Origin: Arcuatula senhousia
Lineage: Eukaryota > Mollusca > Bivalvia > Mytilida > Mytilidae
Assembly: GCA_963971305.1 (NCBI GenBank)
Contig: CAXARO010000171.1
Location: 62,001 to 126,000 of the forward strand
DNA length: 64,000 nt
Reading direction: 5' to 3'
Within the stretch, counting starts at the first letter, position 1; each line of letters begins with the position of its first letter. The notes below the pieces were generated by a model, which searched no databases, was not told the DNA's origin, and was given only the letters and a program-made list of their open reading frames with translations. Below, in pieces: positions 10,517 through 22,964 of the stretch. The position numbers and the translations under genes are program-made.

Positions 10517-13500
10517 TCATTTCCTGACAATTGGATTTTGAAAGTTTACAAGGTATCCACACACTGTAAAAATTTGTTCTGCAATGTCTTTCATGGAAAG
10601 TTTTATTTCCCCATCTAAGATATGGAATGTTTTTATCCTTTGAATTGCCCTCTCAACATGAATCCTAACTTTGGAAATTTCTTCTGAAGCCGAAATTTCT
10701 TCTCCTGTGAGCTGGGCTCTCTCAGTGCCCTTAAAAGCGGGCATATGTAATTTTACTCCCATGTCACCCAGAATTCCACTTATCAAAAATCCCCTGTCTG
10801 CCATTACATATCCCTTAGTGACTTCCAAATTGTTCAGCAGATCTTCACATTCTGAAGTCATGGAAGTTATAAACTTATCAGATGCGCGACCACCATACAT
10901 TTTACTAATATAAGTAATTCCCATCTGGGGGCTGACACCGATCAGGAATTTAAATGTATTGTGATGCTTATAGTTGCTGAAGACTTGTTTCCTGGCATCT
11001 AATTTTGTGGGGTTCTGGACAAATATTTCCGTGCAATCCAAAATTACACGGACTTCTGGAAAGCCTTTCATCGATTCCGACTGGTTCTGTGTCAAAACAG
11101 ATGTTGACGGTAATTCAGAAAGTTCTTTCAAGTCAACATACATTAAATTGATCCATGTGTTAAAGATGCTTGACACAGATCCTATACTGATCGAAAATCT
11201 AATGGCCAGATCTTCATATAGAAGTCCCACCTTCAGACGGACCATGGTTAAGAAAAATTCATCTACTAAAGCCAACTTTCTTTCAGGGCCTGTTTTCTTT
11301 TTCCTGCTTGCTTCAGGGGTCAAGGCATCACCCCGCCAATACCTCAAATTTCTTGCTCTTGGCTCGAAATAATTAAATAAAGCTATGAAAGTTTCATAGT
11401 TTGGAAAGCCTGTCCAAAATGCCATACGCTTAGGATATTCTCTTATATTTTCCAAGCTTAGAATTTGTTTGTTTTGCTGTTGGTTAATCTTTTGTAATTT
11501 TTCCAGTTGTTCCATTTTTTCATTGATTTCGGGCAGGTATTCTTTTATGAACGAGTAATTTCCCCCTTCTGTTTCAGTTTTTATGTAATCATGATTGTTT
11601 ATGCTTGGTGTTACATGCATTTCAAAATTTTCTTTATCTGAAGGATGACCAGCTTTTGCACTTGAACAGCTAGGAATTGGATTTTGTGTTTTTTCTTGGA
11701 ACAGCCTTTTTCTTCTTTTTGGTTTTTCTGTTTGTCCTAAAATTTTATAACAAGAGATTCTTACTAGCTCAAGTTCACAAAAGATGTAACAAACAATGTG
11801 GAACAGAATTTATTTTAATACAGCTTGTTTCAGAAAATTGGAAGCCAAATGATCAGAAAAAAAAAATATCTGTCTCTCGGATGAGGATGGGTTTGTCATA
11901 GAGTTTTGTTAATAATGATTTACTTGGGTGATTTAAAGCAAAATTCTTTTTCACATTGTTTGCTTTGACTTGAATTATGACTTTTTAAAGATGGCAATGT
12001 TTGTCTCTTTTTTTCCAATGATCTTTATATCTCCAACTTGATTGATACATGTACATGTAGGTACATGTGTTTGAGGAATGACTTATTCATCATATTTACT
12101 GGTATGAAGTAGTGTTACGACTTAAGTTCGCATTGTCAGTTGATGTTCTATTGTTTCTAGTGTGTTATATGTTTTCTGTTCGTGCTTGTTTTGTTTTGTG
12201 TTTACTAGTTCATGTAGTTTGGTCTTTAATATGTTGGACTTGTGACTTTGGAATCCCCTATTGGTGCCTCTTGCTTCTTTTAAAAATTCATTGTTATATA
12301 TACAATTATTTTTAAAATTTATTAAATGAACATTTTTGAAATTTTTAATGAAGTATAAACATGTATGTGAATTACTAACCCTGTGGTACTTGTATTTCTT
12401 TGAGTGCTGAATTTTTTGTTTGTCTTGACTGTGTTTTCTTTTGATAAGGGAATATTGTTGGTAAATAACCCTTTTCTGTTGGTGACGACTGTTTAATGCC
12501 TATAATAAATGTATGCAATACACAGGATTTAATATTAAATATGCATAACCCAGGTCCCTTGTCAGAGTCAAACTGACACCTCTCAGTGAAAAAAATCACT
12601 AAGTGTACTATATTATACTAAAGAGACTGATCTGGGTAAAATACATACCGAGATTTAAAAAAAAAAATTGCCCAATTTAATGAAGTGTTCAGAGAATAGA
12701 ATGAATTTGAATGCTGTATGAGTGGATGTTTTCAGTTCCCTTTTTTGTACGCATGTTCACATGGTTCAGGAAGTTCCTTCAAATAATCATCCATGTTTCA
12801 CACACTGGGCCTAATTGTTTGAGGGTTTGTCTAGACCGAAACATGAATTTGGCAATTTTCTACTATATGCATGATATGTTTAACTAAAATATCTGATTTT
12901 TTGTCTGTCCGAAAGAAATTTTGTCTGACAAATTTCTGTAACCATTTTTAAAGCAGCTACATGTATCAATTAATTATTGTAGGCCTTCATTCATTCACAT
13001 TGTGGTCACTTTAATTTTCTAATACTGATACAATGTATTACTCATGAGGAGTCTCAATAGTACAATACAAAAATATGTATAAAATTTGCAAAATCATTTT
13101 TAAAATACAAGAAGCCATAAGCTGCAGGACATTGAATTTAATCAATAGTGGCATGGTTCACTAAATTAAGCCATCCTCATAAGTGAAGCGTCCTGTGTCC
13201 ACTAAGGACCTGTTGGTAGGCACAGGACCCTAGATTTGAGAAAATGCATAGCAAGATTTAGAATCAGTAATTAGAAATTATTCACTGAGACTGGTAAATA
13301 TACTAGACCTATCACAAAGACAGAAAATAGAATTTTTCTAAAATGTTATAGTTCAAATGAAATTAGAAAATGAAGTTCATTTTTTTCACTTAATGTCTTA
13401 TGTTCTCTGATCTTAGAACATGTAGAATCAATTTATTTAAATATGTAATAGTATTCAAAACAGTTGTTCGAACTTCACTCAGCTATCAAACTTTGATAAA

Positions 13501-16500
13501 CTCTTAGACTAATGGTGCTTTAATAACAAGGACAATAAAATCCTTCATGACTTGGGCTCCTTCTTGCTAAACTGTAATGTGACATAATATAAATGTATTT
13601 GTATTACCACATTGTATAAACCTCCATTAAGTAACTAAGCTTATATTATTGATACATTTTTTGTAAGTCTTCTGTATTTGCTTAAATATGATCATATGTG
13701 TTTGTATTGTTAATGCCCCTTGTGGGCCCATATTTGGCTAATAAAATTATTAATTCTTGATTCATACACAACAGTTGTGCACATATTTCAAAGCTTGTAT
13801 GAGAATGTTCCAGAGAAACCATGCACACTAACACGAAGATGATTTGTTTGTTTGTTGGTGCTTTACTCCAAAGCAGCACGATTTGGTCTACATATGGGAG
13901 AACAACATGAAATGATGACAGAATGGCTCAAAAAGGGACACACAGTCAATCGGTGTGGAAAGTTTTGACTGTCACTGGAAAAGGGCAGTGATGGGTATGG
14001 GACACAGGGGGCGGATCCAGGATTTTAGTTTAGGGGGGGCGTGAACCTTTTTTTTAACGTGGATTTTATGCATAAAAATATAATTTTTGCAAGTTTTAGG
14101 GGGGCGCACGCCCCTCACGCCCCCCTCTGAATCCGCGCCTGGGACAGGCAATTTATCCTCCTGAGGGAGACATGCAGCAGTTTTTTTTTTAATCATGTTG
14201 ATAGTGATTTTAATACATAGTTTCAGAAAAATGTTTTTGAAGCATTAAGATATGCAGATCTTTTGTTTTCAGTGTAGTTTTCATGGTATTAACTTAACCA
14301 TTTTACCTTTGGTGGACTACAATGTACATGTACAATAATTTGTACAATGAGATTTAATAGCCCACCTAGACTAGAAGGTTTGTTCAAGGAAGCAACGAGG
14401 AACCAAAGGGGGCATCCGAATATCATAACTCTGTAATTTCGAAGACAAAACCAGTGATGGGTAGGGGTATGTACATGTCACTATGTACTTACTAATTATA
14501 TTGATATGCATATCTGTGACTTTACTTTAGACCACGGGGTCACTTACATTTTAAAGGTATACAAGGATGTGCCACTGGAATGGGTCCGATTTGTCTGCCT
14601 CAAAATATGCGAATGGGTGTGAAATCACATGTGTAAGTATATTAATGGATGGTTAATTAGAGATAATTGATATGTCTTTGGGTCATAAATTAATCCTTGA
14701 CTACTACTACAGTTATACCAAAGATTAAAATATTGCATGCTGCTGGTGCTTTTATGATAAACTAGGAAAAACCCGCGAATTCGCGGGAAAATCAATCGTT
14801 ACGTGCTTTAAAAAATAGCCCACACAACAAAAACATAGAATTTGAATTACCTTACCTGGTTGTGCTAATCGCAAATTAAAGGTTCTACGGTATATTTATC
14901 TGTAAGTAAGTTTTTCGCTTATTGTCTCGTCTGCGAAGCAGTGCGGGACATAGATGTTACTTTACCGTCGTCGGCGGCGTTAACTTTTTGGGTCAGGTTT
15001 TATGGGAGCACATCCATATCTCAAGAACTATAGGTCGTAGGTCGATGAAACTTGGCCATGTATATGCCCTAGTAGTAGCTTAGCATCGTTGCATCCCCAT
15101 CTTTTGACTTTGACCTTACGGTCGAGTAACTGACAATTTTCAATATATATATATATAAAAGCAGGGGTAACGTTTTGCGAGCACCTCCATATCCTTAAGT
15201 CCTAGGTTGATAAAACTTGGTATACATATGCCCCAGTAGCAGCCTAGCACAGTTGCATACCCATCTTTTGACCTATACCTTGAATTTTTGGTTGATTGAC
15301 TTTGATTATTGTTATTGCATATATTAGCAATGTTTAAGTTCTATAACACCTTTTGATCTGAGAAACTGAAAATCCTTTTTATTGCAAAGTATAGTGGAAG
15401 TTAGAAAGAATAATTGTTTCTGATGATGCCGGCATGCGAGACAAACTTTTAAGGTGTAATATCTTGGTTTTTTTTAGGTTTTTGTTACCCCATCTGCTAT
15501 TAAAACAAATGTCCAGTGGCAGGGTTTTAATCAATCGCTTCGCAATATTGTTAATAAACTTGTTGATGTCGTGATACACTCATATAGACTGACTATGTGC
15601 CATTGGTCGTTAACTTCAACATGGTTTTTATTTTTCTATTAAACTGCAATTTTTAACAATAAAACATTTTTTGCATACATTTTTATGGTGAATTTACCAA
15701 TATAACCTATTATATAAAATATTTAAAATATATAGCAAAATTAATGGAAAAGTTTTGTGGAATTTTTTTGTAATTGTCAGAAAACAGGGGAAATAATTTC
15801 CATCATTCTAATGCCGGAACGATGACGACTATAGGTTTTCCGGATTAATTAATTAGGTTAATTAGCAAATTGCAGACATAATTGCACATGCGCTAATTAA
15901 ATTTTTAAAGGGCACGACCATCCCCTGTTTTTGATATATGAAGCTTGGTCGTAGCATTTGTTGTCTAGGCTGCAACCCGGCTAGAAAAAAACGCTTCGTT
16001 ATTTTAGTAGTATAGATATATGTATGGGTATTGATTTTACATCTAATATATGATTTCAAAATTTGGGAAATATATGAATGGGTGGTACTTTTTGAGGGCT
16101 AGTGGCACATCTGTACCCATTTGTATATGAAGTGACCCGAACCCCCACCCCCCTTTTCCGTGCTTTTGACAGTGTTACAGGTTTTGAGTAAATGTTTATT
16201 ATGCTGAATAGATATAATACCTCCTTCAAAATGATCAGAACATATTCTGTCATGTGTTGTAGGCTCCCAGTTATCCCTGCGTATGAGCTTCTTCCACTGT
16301 TCTAATAGTTTCTTTTCGGAAGGAAACCTGTAATACGATCTTGTTTCTCCCTCCGATTTGTCTTTTCCCCTTTGGTTGGAACAGCCGGGAACAACACAAA
16401 AGTGGCCAATCGACTTTTTAGTACGACCAAACATCCTCGGTGAAGATTGATGTACATGATCAGTCATCGGAGAATCGACAGACTCCGAAGTTGTACATGT

Positions 16501-16524
16501 AGCTGAGTCATCCATATTTGTCAA
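10517..16524 (-). CDS. THAP-domain DDE_4 transposase (ISL2EU/Harbinger-like), 3 exons, 547 aa
   Basis: Exons on the - strand are 16524-16221, 12499-12380 and 11736-10517, each joined in phase 1 with GT/AG borders, 548 codons including the stop. Exon 1 carries a THAP zinc finger: C43-x4-C48, RFP, W77, C95-x2-H98. Exon 2 completes it with GYLPTIFP. Exon 3 has a coiled, Gln-rich linker, an HTH_Tnp_4-like helix-turn-helix (about 294-345) and a DDE_Tnp_4 core with D375 (VILDCTE), D455 (MADRGF) and E503 (HVERAIQR). THAP domains bind terminal repeats; the DDE core cuts and joins DNA. All three acidic residues and the frame are intact, although intron 1 (3.7 kb) is full of other repeats. Tail-to-tail pairing with a YqaJ nuclease fits an ISL2EU-type two-gene transposon; a domesticated HARBI1-like host gene is the alternative. 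Confidence 0.82.
12112..12290 (+). repeat. Inverted copy of the Penelope-like lineage A tail
   Basis: Read on the + strand, this matches the reverse complement of the 26758-26900 segment: GTGTTTACT, a CCCATTGGTRCCTC-like box and TTGCTTCTTT occur in the same order. It lies in intron 2 of the transposase gene and breaks nothing. Confidence 0.45.
14004..14142. mobile_element. Short hAT-like MITE with G-rich inverted ends
   Basis: CAGGGGGCGGATCCAG at the left faces AATCCGCGCCTG at the right, so the element has imperfect terminal inverted repeats of about 14 bp around a G/C-rich 110-bp core. GGACA occurs in both flanks but is too short for a sure 8-bp target duplication. Confidence 0.5.
14388..14465 (-). 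repeat. Fragment of the Penelope-like lineage A 3' end
   Basis: The string GGAAGCAACGAGGAACCAAA plus the following GGGGGCATCCGAATATCAT resembles the extreme 3' ends of lineage A copies at 2970, 23596 and 26758. Only about 75 bp remain. Confidence 0.4.
14772..14787. repeat. Perfect 16-bp palindrome CCCGCGAATTCGCGGG
   Basis: This is a GC-rich self-complementary hairpin in an AT-rich intron. It resembles other hairpins that open repeats in this window (CCCGAAGGG at 940, CGCGAAGCG at 40612, CACGAAGTG in the ATT arrays). Confidence 0.6.
14925..15450 (+). mobile_element. Diverged relative of the 170-bp tandem element, about two monomers
   Basis: The 5' hairpin TGTCTCGTCTGCGAAGCAGT, with GGACA following, resembles the head of the 5801-7155 element and is again followed by a CGTCGTCGGCGGCG tract. 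Two related monomers carry AACTTGG boxes near 15052 and 15210 and paired ATCTTTTGAC words. A distal GCGAGACA near 15436 is the inverted head arm. Confidence 0.55.
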
Positions 16525-16809
16525 CTAAACCGGAACTTCCCCAACTCGCCACTACAGCTGGTGTATTATGGGATACTCTGAAGCTCTCTATTTATGAAAA
16601 CAATGGAATTAATCATTTTTGGAGCGTTTCTACTTTATATATTTATATACCGCATATTCTTATTAATCTACCGCATAGTCTTATTAATAAGAAATTTGAA
16701 TATTTTGTTAAATAGTGTTTTTGGTCAATCAAAGCAGGGATTAATTAAAACTAGTTTTCTTATTTCCAGTGCTTCTCGATCAAAGAGTAAGTATAGATCT
16801 GTTCTAGAG

Positions 16810-18499
16810 CACAGGCGTTTGGGTCCAGGATATTATTTTATTATAAATAACGTGTATATAAAAATTTTCATCTCGTCTATATACTACAGGCGTTTGGGTC
16901 CAGGATTTTATTTTATTATAAATAACGTGTATATAAAAATTTTCATCTCATCTATACTAGAATGTTTGAAAGTTCTAAAAATAGAACTTACGGAAACTCC
17001 CTTTTTTCTTGTAGAAATATTTTTTACCATAAACAACTAGAACATTCTATAACTCCTTTCAGCTGTAACTCTCTTTAGGAAGCAAAAGTAAAGCATGTCA
17101 GTATGTATAATTCTCACATCGGGTCTTTTTTCCTACGAAGCGAAACAAAAGATCACCACGGACGGAAGTGGCCAAAGATTTTCAAGGAAAACAATATTCC
17201 GCCAAATAAAAGGTCTTCCGAGTGACACTACAGTAAGGTAAAATCTGGGCGAGTTCGAACAAATCATTTGGCGGAAAATGTGGACTCAATTTTATTTAAA
17301 ATATTTTTACTGACGAGTTGGTAGTATAATAAGCTCCCGCATGGCGGGAGCTAAATTGCCTGAGTATACATACTATGATGCATGAAACCGGAATAGGTAT
17401 AAGCTAGTCGACATATCCGCTCCCAATGGCACGGAATGCAAAATTAATTTTCTACTTTGTAATTTGTATTTCTAAAATTAAAATACGTAAATATTGTATT
17501 AATATGAATATTTTGAATATTTCTAGCTATAGAGATGCATGTAAAGATTTTTTTAATGAAAACGCTATATATTTCTTTGACGTCATAATTGTTCAAAAAA
17601 AAAAATGACAGAATGGCGGGAAACTGTCATTCCAATTTTCGTGGAACAACACATAGCGCAATGCGGCAATGTAAATATTCTGCCGAAATATTTCTGCAGT
17701 CATAAAATTACAACCTTGTTCATGTTGTGTCTTTAGTAGTATATGATATAATTTCTTCTCCAAACTTTACATTCGAAAATGAAAGTAGAAACTCTTTAAA
17801 GACGTCCGGTTCTATCGTCTATTTTAAGCATATATTATGACGTCATTTTTAGTTTGAGATAGTCCAAATAATTAGGCCGTTACGGGGAAGGCTAACGTTT
17901 TTATTTGGATTTTTTCTTGGACGCCTTCCTGTCGCAGGAAGACGTAACAACAAAAATCATAAAAAAAGCCTTACAAGACGTTCTAATTATTTGGACTAAG
18001 TTTGAGAAAGAAAAAAAACACTTCCTCGTTCTGTTTGCAGGTGCGCTCCTTTTCAAAACCATGCAAAAGCTTGCATTTCTTGCTGTTATATAAAAATTTT
18101 AAACTACTTCCGTCCGTGGTGGTTTGTTTGGCTCGCCTTCAGTGGAAAAAAAGATTAGATTCAAAGTCATTGCGAATTGTTTCACGATAAATGTGTTCCC
18201 AATTGTGAGATTAAACTGAAAGGATTTAGAAAATCACCAATATTTCATGTAAAACATTTGATTCTATGAGAAAATATGGGGGTTTTCCGCGAGTAAATTT
18301 TGTTCTATTTTTAGAACTTTCAAACATTCTTGCCTTGTGGAAATAGTATATAGACGAGATGAAAATTTTTATATACACGTTATTTATAATAAAATAATAT
18401 CTTCGACCCAAACGCCTGTGGAAATAGTATAGATGAGATGAAAATTTTTATATACACGTTATTTATAATAAAATAAAATCCTGGACCCAAACGCCTGTG
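16810..18499. mobile_element. Non-autonomous hAT transposon, 1690 bp, with 8-bp TSD
   Basis: The left end CACAGGCGTTTGGGTCCAGG at 16810 is matched inverted at 18499, and the flanks are the identical 8-mer TTCTAGAG (16802-16809 and 18500-18507). That fits the nTCTAGAn target preference of many hAT transposons. Each end holds two about-80-bp subrepeats (a GATATTAT..CTCGTC form and a GATTTTAT..CTCATC form) and then a shared GAATGTTTGAAAGTTC. Internal inverted segments (17140/18110; 17865/17980) add foldback potential. No transposase frame is present, so movement would need a transposase in trans. It lies just 5' of the THAP exon. Confidence 0.85.
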
Positions 18500-18529
18500 T
18501 TCTAGAGTTTAAAACTGATTTAATAAATC

Positions 18530-18895
18530 ATTTATAGTAATGAGACTCAAAAAGGTTGACTGATGCAGAAACTAGTACTACTCTAAATTATTTGTTAGAA
18601 AATATTTACATACGTTTTGGTAAACAATTTTTTCGGTATTCCTGTGGGTTCTAATTGTGCGCCACTTATAGTGGACCTTTTCCCTTGCTGTTATGAATCA
18701 CAATTTATGGCTCAATTACAAAAAGACACCACCAAACAGAACCTAGAAACAGAAAACTATTTTAGAATTAGATGGTTAAAATATTTTGCTATAACCTGCA
18801 GCTGGTTGAGCTCAACAAAGGTCTGCTTTGGGTTGAATTGTCAAATGACCCTTTATAGATGTTACATAGGTCATAGAATTAGTTATGTCCTTTAA
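18530..18895 (+). pseudogene. Reverse transcriptase fragment, Penelope-like lineage B
   Basis: A frame-shifted run reads LNYLLENIYIRFGKQFF, then GIPVGSNCAPLIVDLF and ESQFMAQLQKDT. This is motif B of the reverse transcriptase seen on the - strand near 29000. Coding sense is lost after about 60 residues. It abuts the hAT element and precedes the stonustoxin-like gene. The strong donor CAG|GTAAGTG at 18911-18916 could end a 5' UTR exon of that gene. Confidence 0.6.
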
Positions 18896-19128
18896 TTATG
18901 ACTAAAGGACCAGGTAAGTGATTCAACCTACTTGGAGTCTCTTGTTTTCATATTGAGGGTGGGGTGGAAATCACGGGGCTTGGTCTACTCACTAAAGCTA
19001 ATCTTGAAGCATATAAAATCATAGACTTTGTATATACATGCATTATACAAATTGGACACGAAATATTTTGCATGAAAAGAAAGTTATCTTAAATTGGTCA
19101 ACAGAAGATTTGTGTTTCCTTTTCAGAA

Positions 19129-22100
19129 ATGGACGCCGATGAAATGATAACTCTTGCAGCTCTAGGAAGGCCCTTCAGTCTGGGCATGCTGTATGACAGA
19201 AGGAAAGACGAACTTGTTCCTGGAATGAAACTTTGGGATCCAGAACAGCTTCAGATGAATATTACAGAGAAGCCTCAACCAGGGTAAATTCACTTCTCAC
19301 ACGTGTCTTTTTAAGTTATATTTATAGCACAGTACTACGAGTTATCCTAATAAACTTCGAACGCGAAGCGTGAGAAGAGGTAGGCGGTGCTATAAATTAT
19401 TTGTAACATGAATTAACTCCAACAACTGATAAAAAAAATAATTGAAAGGCGGAGCACATAATTGTAGCATGATTATAGTTTAATCAATCAAAATATTTAT
19501 CAATGAAACCATCATCTGGCGGGAAATATCAAATTAGATAAATATTCAAATAGGTTTTTTTTTCATTGTATGAAGTAGGAGTCATGTTTTGGAGGCTGAG
19601 CTTTTGATATGCAATATTTGGGTATTTGGTGTTGATTATTGCATGGAAATTTCCCATTGGGTTTATATAACACAGGTGACATTTTATGCAATATCATTCA
19701 GTTGAGGTGTTTTGGAATACAAATGCATGTTAGTAGTTGTTCATTCTTTCTGAAGATCAAAGGAAAATTCTCACTTCATGTTACAAATCTTCTTAAATAT
19801 ACTCACATTTAAAATGTTATCAGAGATAACACGCGAGATGCGATGAAATTTGAAAAGAAATGCCCCCCCCCCCCCCCCGTAAAAAAACAAACCAAAAACT
19901 GATTTTTATGGTAAATGAGTATATCTCTATTTAGTTGTGGGAAATAAATCTTGAAACGGAAAAAGTCAACTATAAATCAAACAGAAATAAACTTAAAATC
20001 CAGCAGTTGATGGTAACTGAGTTTAGTGGGAGGGGATAATATCAATCGCGTTTTTAGACTTTGTTAAAATCTGGCAGTTAATCTAGCAAATAAATCAATT
20101 ATCTGAATTTTATACTTAAAAGAGTTATAAAATATCTCATGAAATTAAATTTTAAAACCTTGGTTGACAAAAACATACTGGAGAAAATTATTCGCAAATT
20201 GGTTTATATAGATTGTACTGAAATGATCACTCATTCCCAAGCATGATTCACAAAGGCACTATTACGATTATAAAACCAGTCCACCATTTCTTAATTTGAA
20301 ATTCTTCTATTATTCGGGACGATTGCGGTCTTTCTTCATTATGTTACATAATTAGTTTGCTTTTGTTGGACATTTGAGATAATAAAGTTTGTTTATGACT
20401 GTGCATTTTTAACATGAAAATTCTTTTACCGACGAGATTGATGTATTGCTGTCCAGATTTTCTGAAGACGTGTCTGTCACACGATGGGGTGTTACCTACA
20501 TTTAATACCTAGAAAATCACGCCCACACAATAGTGAAGATTATTTCTACAAAAGATCGCACGGGTAAAACTATTGTTTTTATCTTTTAGGTCTCAATATG
20601 ATATTATTACAACTGATTCAATGGAAGAGAAAACCTCCTCCTTGGATGTCGATGCCAGTCTGAAGTTGAGTTTGCTAGGAGGAATGGTTTCTATTGGAGG
20701 GTCAGCCAAGTTTATCAATGATAGAAAGTCGTCTACCAGCCAGTCCCGCGTCTCACTTAAGTACCGTTCTACATCGTTTTTCCAGGAACTGACCATGAAG
20801 CATCTAGGAAGTGGACAAATTCTACATCCTGAAATATTTGATAAGAACATTGCCACGCATGTAGTGGTGGGCATTTTATATGGATCCCAAGCATATTTTG
20901 TTTTTGACAGAGAAGTCAGCGAGTCTGAAGACCGGAGAAAAATACACGGAGATCTACAAGTTATGATTAAATCGATACCTGGTGTGAACATAGAAGGGAA
21001 AGGTAGTCTGGACATGGACGACAAGAGTAAAACCATTGCCAAAAATCTCACTTGTAAATTTTATGGCGACGTATGTTTACCTAAAAATCCAACGACTTAC
21101 GAGGAAGCAGTTCGAATATACCAGCAGCTTCCATCATATATAGGAGAAAAAGGAGAAAATTCTGTACCATTCAAAGTTTGGTTGTATCCTCTCAGCAAAC
21201 TTGAAAGTAAAGCCCAACAGCTGGTGCGTGATATCAGCAACGAGGTCATCAAAAAGATTGAAGAGAATCTAGAAAATTTGGAGGAATTCCGAGCCCAAGG
21301 TAATGACCTCTTGGCAAAGAATACATGTCATTTTATACCTGAAATAAAGAACCGAATTGAAAACTTCAAGAGTCTAGTTCAAGCTTACAAACAAAGATTT
21401 CAGGCAAAACTGGCAGAAATATTACCAAAGCTGAGAGGTTTCGGAATGGAAGAAAAGGAGTTGCTAAATCTGCTTGAAAACCAAGCCAAATCTCCGTTCA
21501 GTATCAACTTATTGAAATCGTGGGTCACAGAACGAAAACAAGAAATGAGTCTTTTAGATGCATACGTCAAAAGTCTTCAGAAAATCTACATCTCAACAGA
21601 AGAGGGAGACATAACAGCCAAATGCTTTGAGCATGACCATGTCCTTCTCTTAAATATCGTGTTGCCCTTAACCAATGACAAACTATTACTTCAGATGATA
21701 GCGTCTGTAAACTCGGGGGAAGAAACCATTTACAGCAGTTCTAGTGATCCTCAATGGTTCAGAGACAGGAAAATGCAAGCCGTAATGCGAAAAATGCTTA
21801 AGTCATTTGCAAGTTTTACAGAAGATAATAAAAATTGTCAAGATCTGTTTTGCATGGTTTCTATCACTGAAGATGGACAAACCGAGAGCGGCAAATGTGC
21901 CTATATGACATTTTTTGAAAACGGAGTAGCCGTACATGAAGATTTTGAGCCCCCAGGTAAACCAGGAAAACTGGAAAAGGTTAACTCATCGCCTGGTTCC
22001 ATCACAATACAATGGAAGGAACCCAAGTATGGTACGGAGTTCGTTCATCACTATGAGGTGTCATACAGAAGCGTCACTGATGGAGAATGGCAATATGCTA

Positions 22101-22303
22101 GCACTGAAGGTAAAACCACAGTTCTTGAGATCGGAGGACTGATAGCTAAGACGGATTATGAGTTCAGGGTGCGTGCTGTATGTATCAGAGGCAACTGTCA
22201 ATATAGTGATATGTATGAAGAGATAGTTAAAGCATCAACATTAGCAAGAGAAATCAAAACAACGACCAGGACATTAAGGCCGCGTTCGAAGTTCCCTCCC
22301 TAG
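19129..22303 (+). CDS. Stonustoxin/neoverrucotoxin-like MACPF protein with FN3 domain, 2 exons, 622 aa
   Basis: Exon 1 (19129-19283) starts ATG just after a TTTTCAG acceptor, implying an upstream 5' UTR exon. It encodes the ALGRPFSLGMLYD..LWDPE opening typical of SNTX-family proteins. Exon 2 (20590-22303) joins in phase 2. The order seen is a MACPF/CDC-like N-terminal region (to about 250), a helical FAT-like segment (about 250-400), a thioredoxin-like region (about 400-500), then fibronectin III (about 506-601). The PRY/SPRY domain of fish venom toxins is absent. No signal peptide is visible, as in the fish proteins. Fish members form pores; in molluscs an immune or cytosolic role is equally possible, so toxicity should not be assumed. 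The last residues and stop come from a repeat. Confidence 0.8.
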
Positions 22304-22520
22304 GCAGCCTGGGTAGATTATTTTTACTGGGTTGAAATATAAAACAGAACGCGGGTGACCTCTGTTTTGTATGGGTCAATGATCTTTTTAACAGACAAAA
22401 GTGTACATTCGGAACAACCTAGGTATAAATTACGTCATTTCCCAGGTTGTTCTCCTTCTGCCCCAGTGAGCTACATTTTTCCTACCTGGGGCACCCTGGG
22501 TTTGAATGTCGAACGCAAGC
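22284..22520. mobile_element. Foldback MITE-like repeat supplying the stop codon of the SNTX-like gene
   Basis: The left end starts GCGTTCGAAGTTCCC. The reverse complement of the right end starts GCGTTCGACATTCAA, with further similarity through a GGGTAG/AGGTAG box. An inner pair, GAACAACCTAGG and CCCAGGTTGTTC, makes the core palindromic. The left arm overlaps the last codons and the TAG at 22301-22303. Confidence 0.55.
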
Positions 22521-22964
22521 TAAGAGCAGGCACTGTATATAAACTTTCAGGAAATGTACATATAAATTACTCTAAAAGAAAAAATCCATAGGAACATGAT
22601 TCTGTTTGTAAGATATATATAAAGCAGTTTAAGTTTTTGCAGAAGTTGAAATTTAATCGTGGTTTTCCAATTACTGTCATTTTCCTTTCCAAAAACAGAG
22701 AAATTATGATAAAACTTTTACTGAAATTTGTATAAGATTTTCATTTGACATGTTTTGCGAAAATATGAAAAGAAAATAAGGGGTACATTTTATATTAAAA
22801 TAGCATTGGTTTTAGTGGATAAAATCTCAAACCTCAGGTATGTATCTCCTCAATCATTTTTAAATAGATTTGATTTTAATATGTGCATTACCTATTTACA
22901 GCCAAAAATGTTGTAAAGCTTCAGAATCTTCGAATCAATCTAAGTAACCACATGATAGACGATA

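Noticed and set aside
10974..11372. 132-codon + strand frame inside the transposase exon
   Set aside because: Antisense shadow of the DDE_4 coding sequence. The same holds for frames at 20593-21051, 25176-25967 and 28331-28570.
12112..12315. 67-codon hydrophobic frame that could look like a membrane protein
   Set aside because: It is the complement of a Penelope-like lineage A tail, repeated elsewhere without any open frame.
16594..17040. 148-codon + strand frame at the THAP gene 5' side
   Set aside because: Most of it reads through the hAT subrepeats (the repeated RRLGPG..FIINNVYIKIFISS block) and is not a gene.
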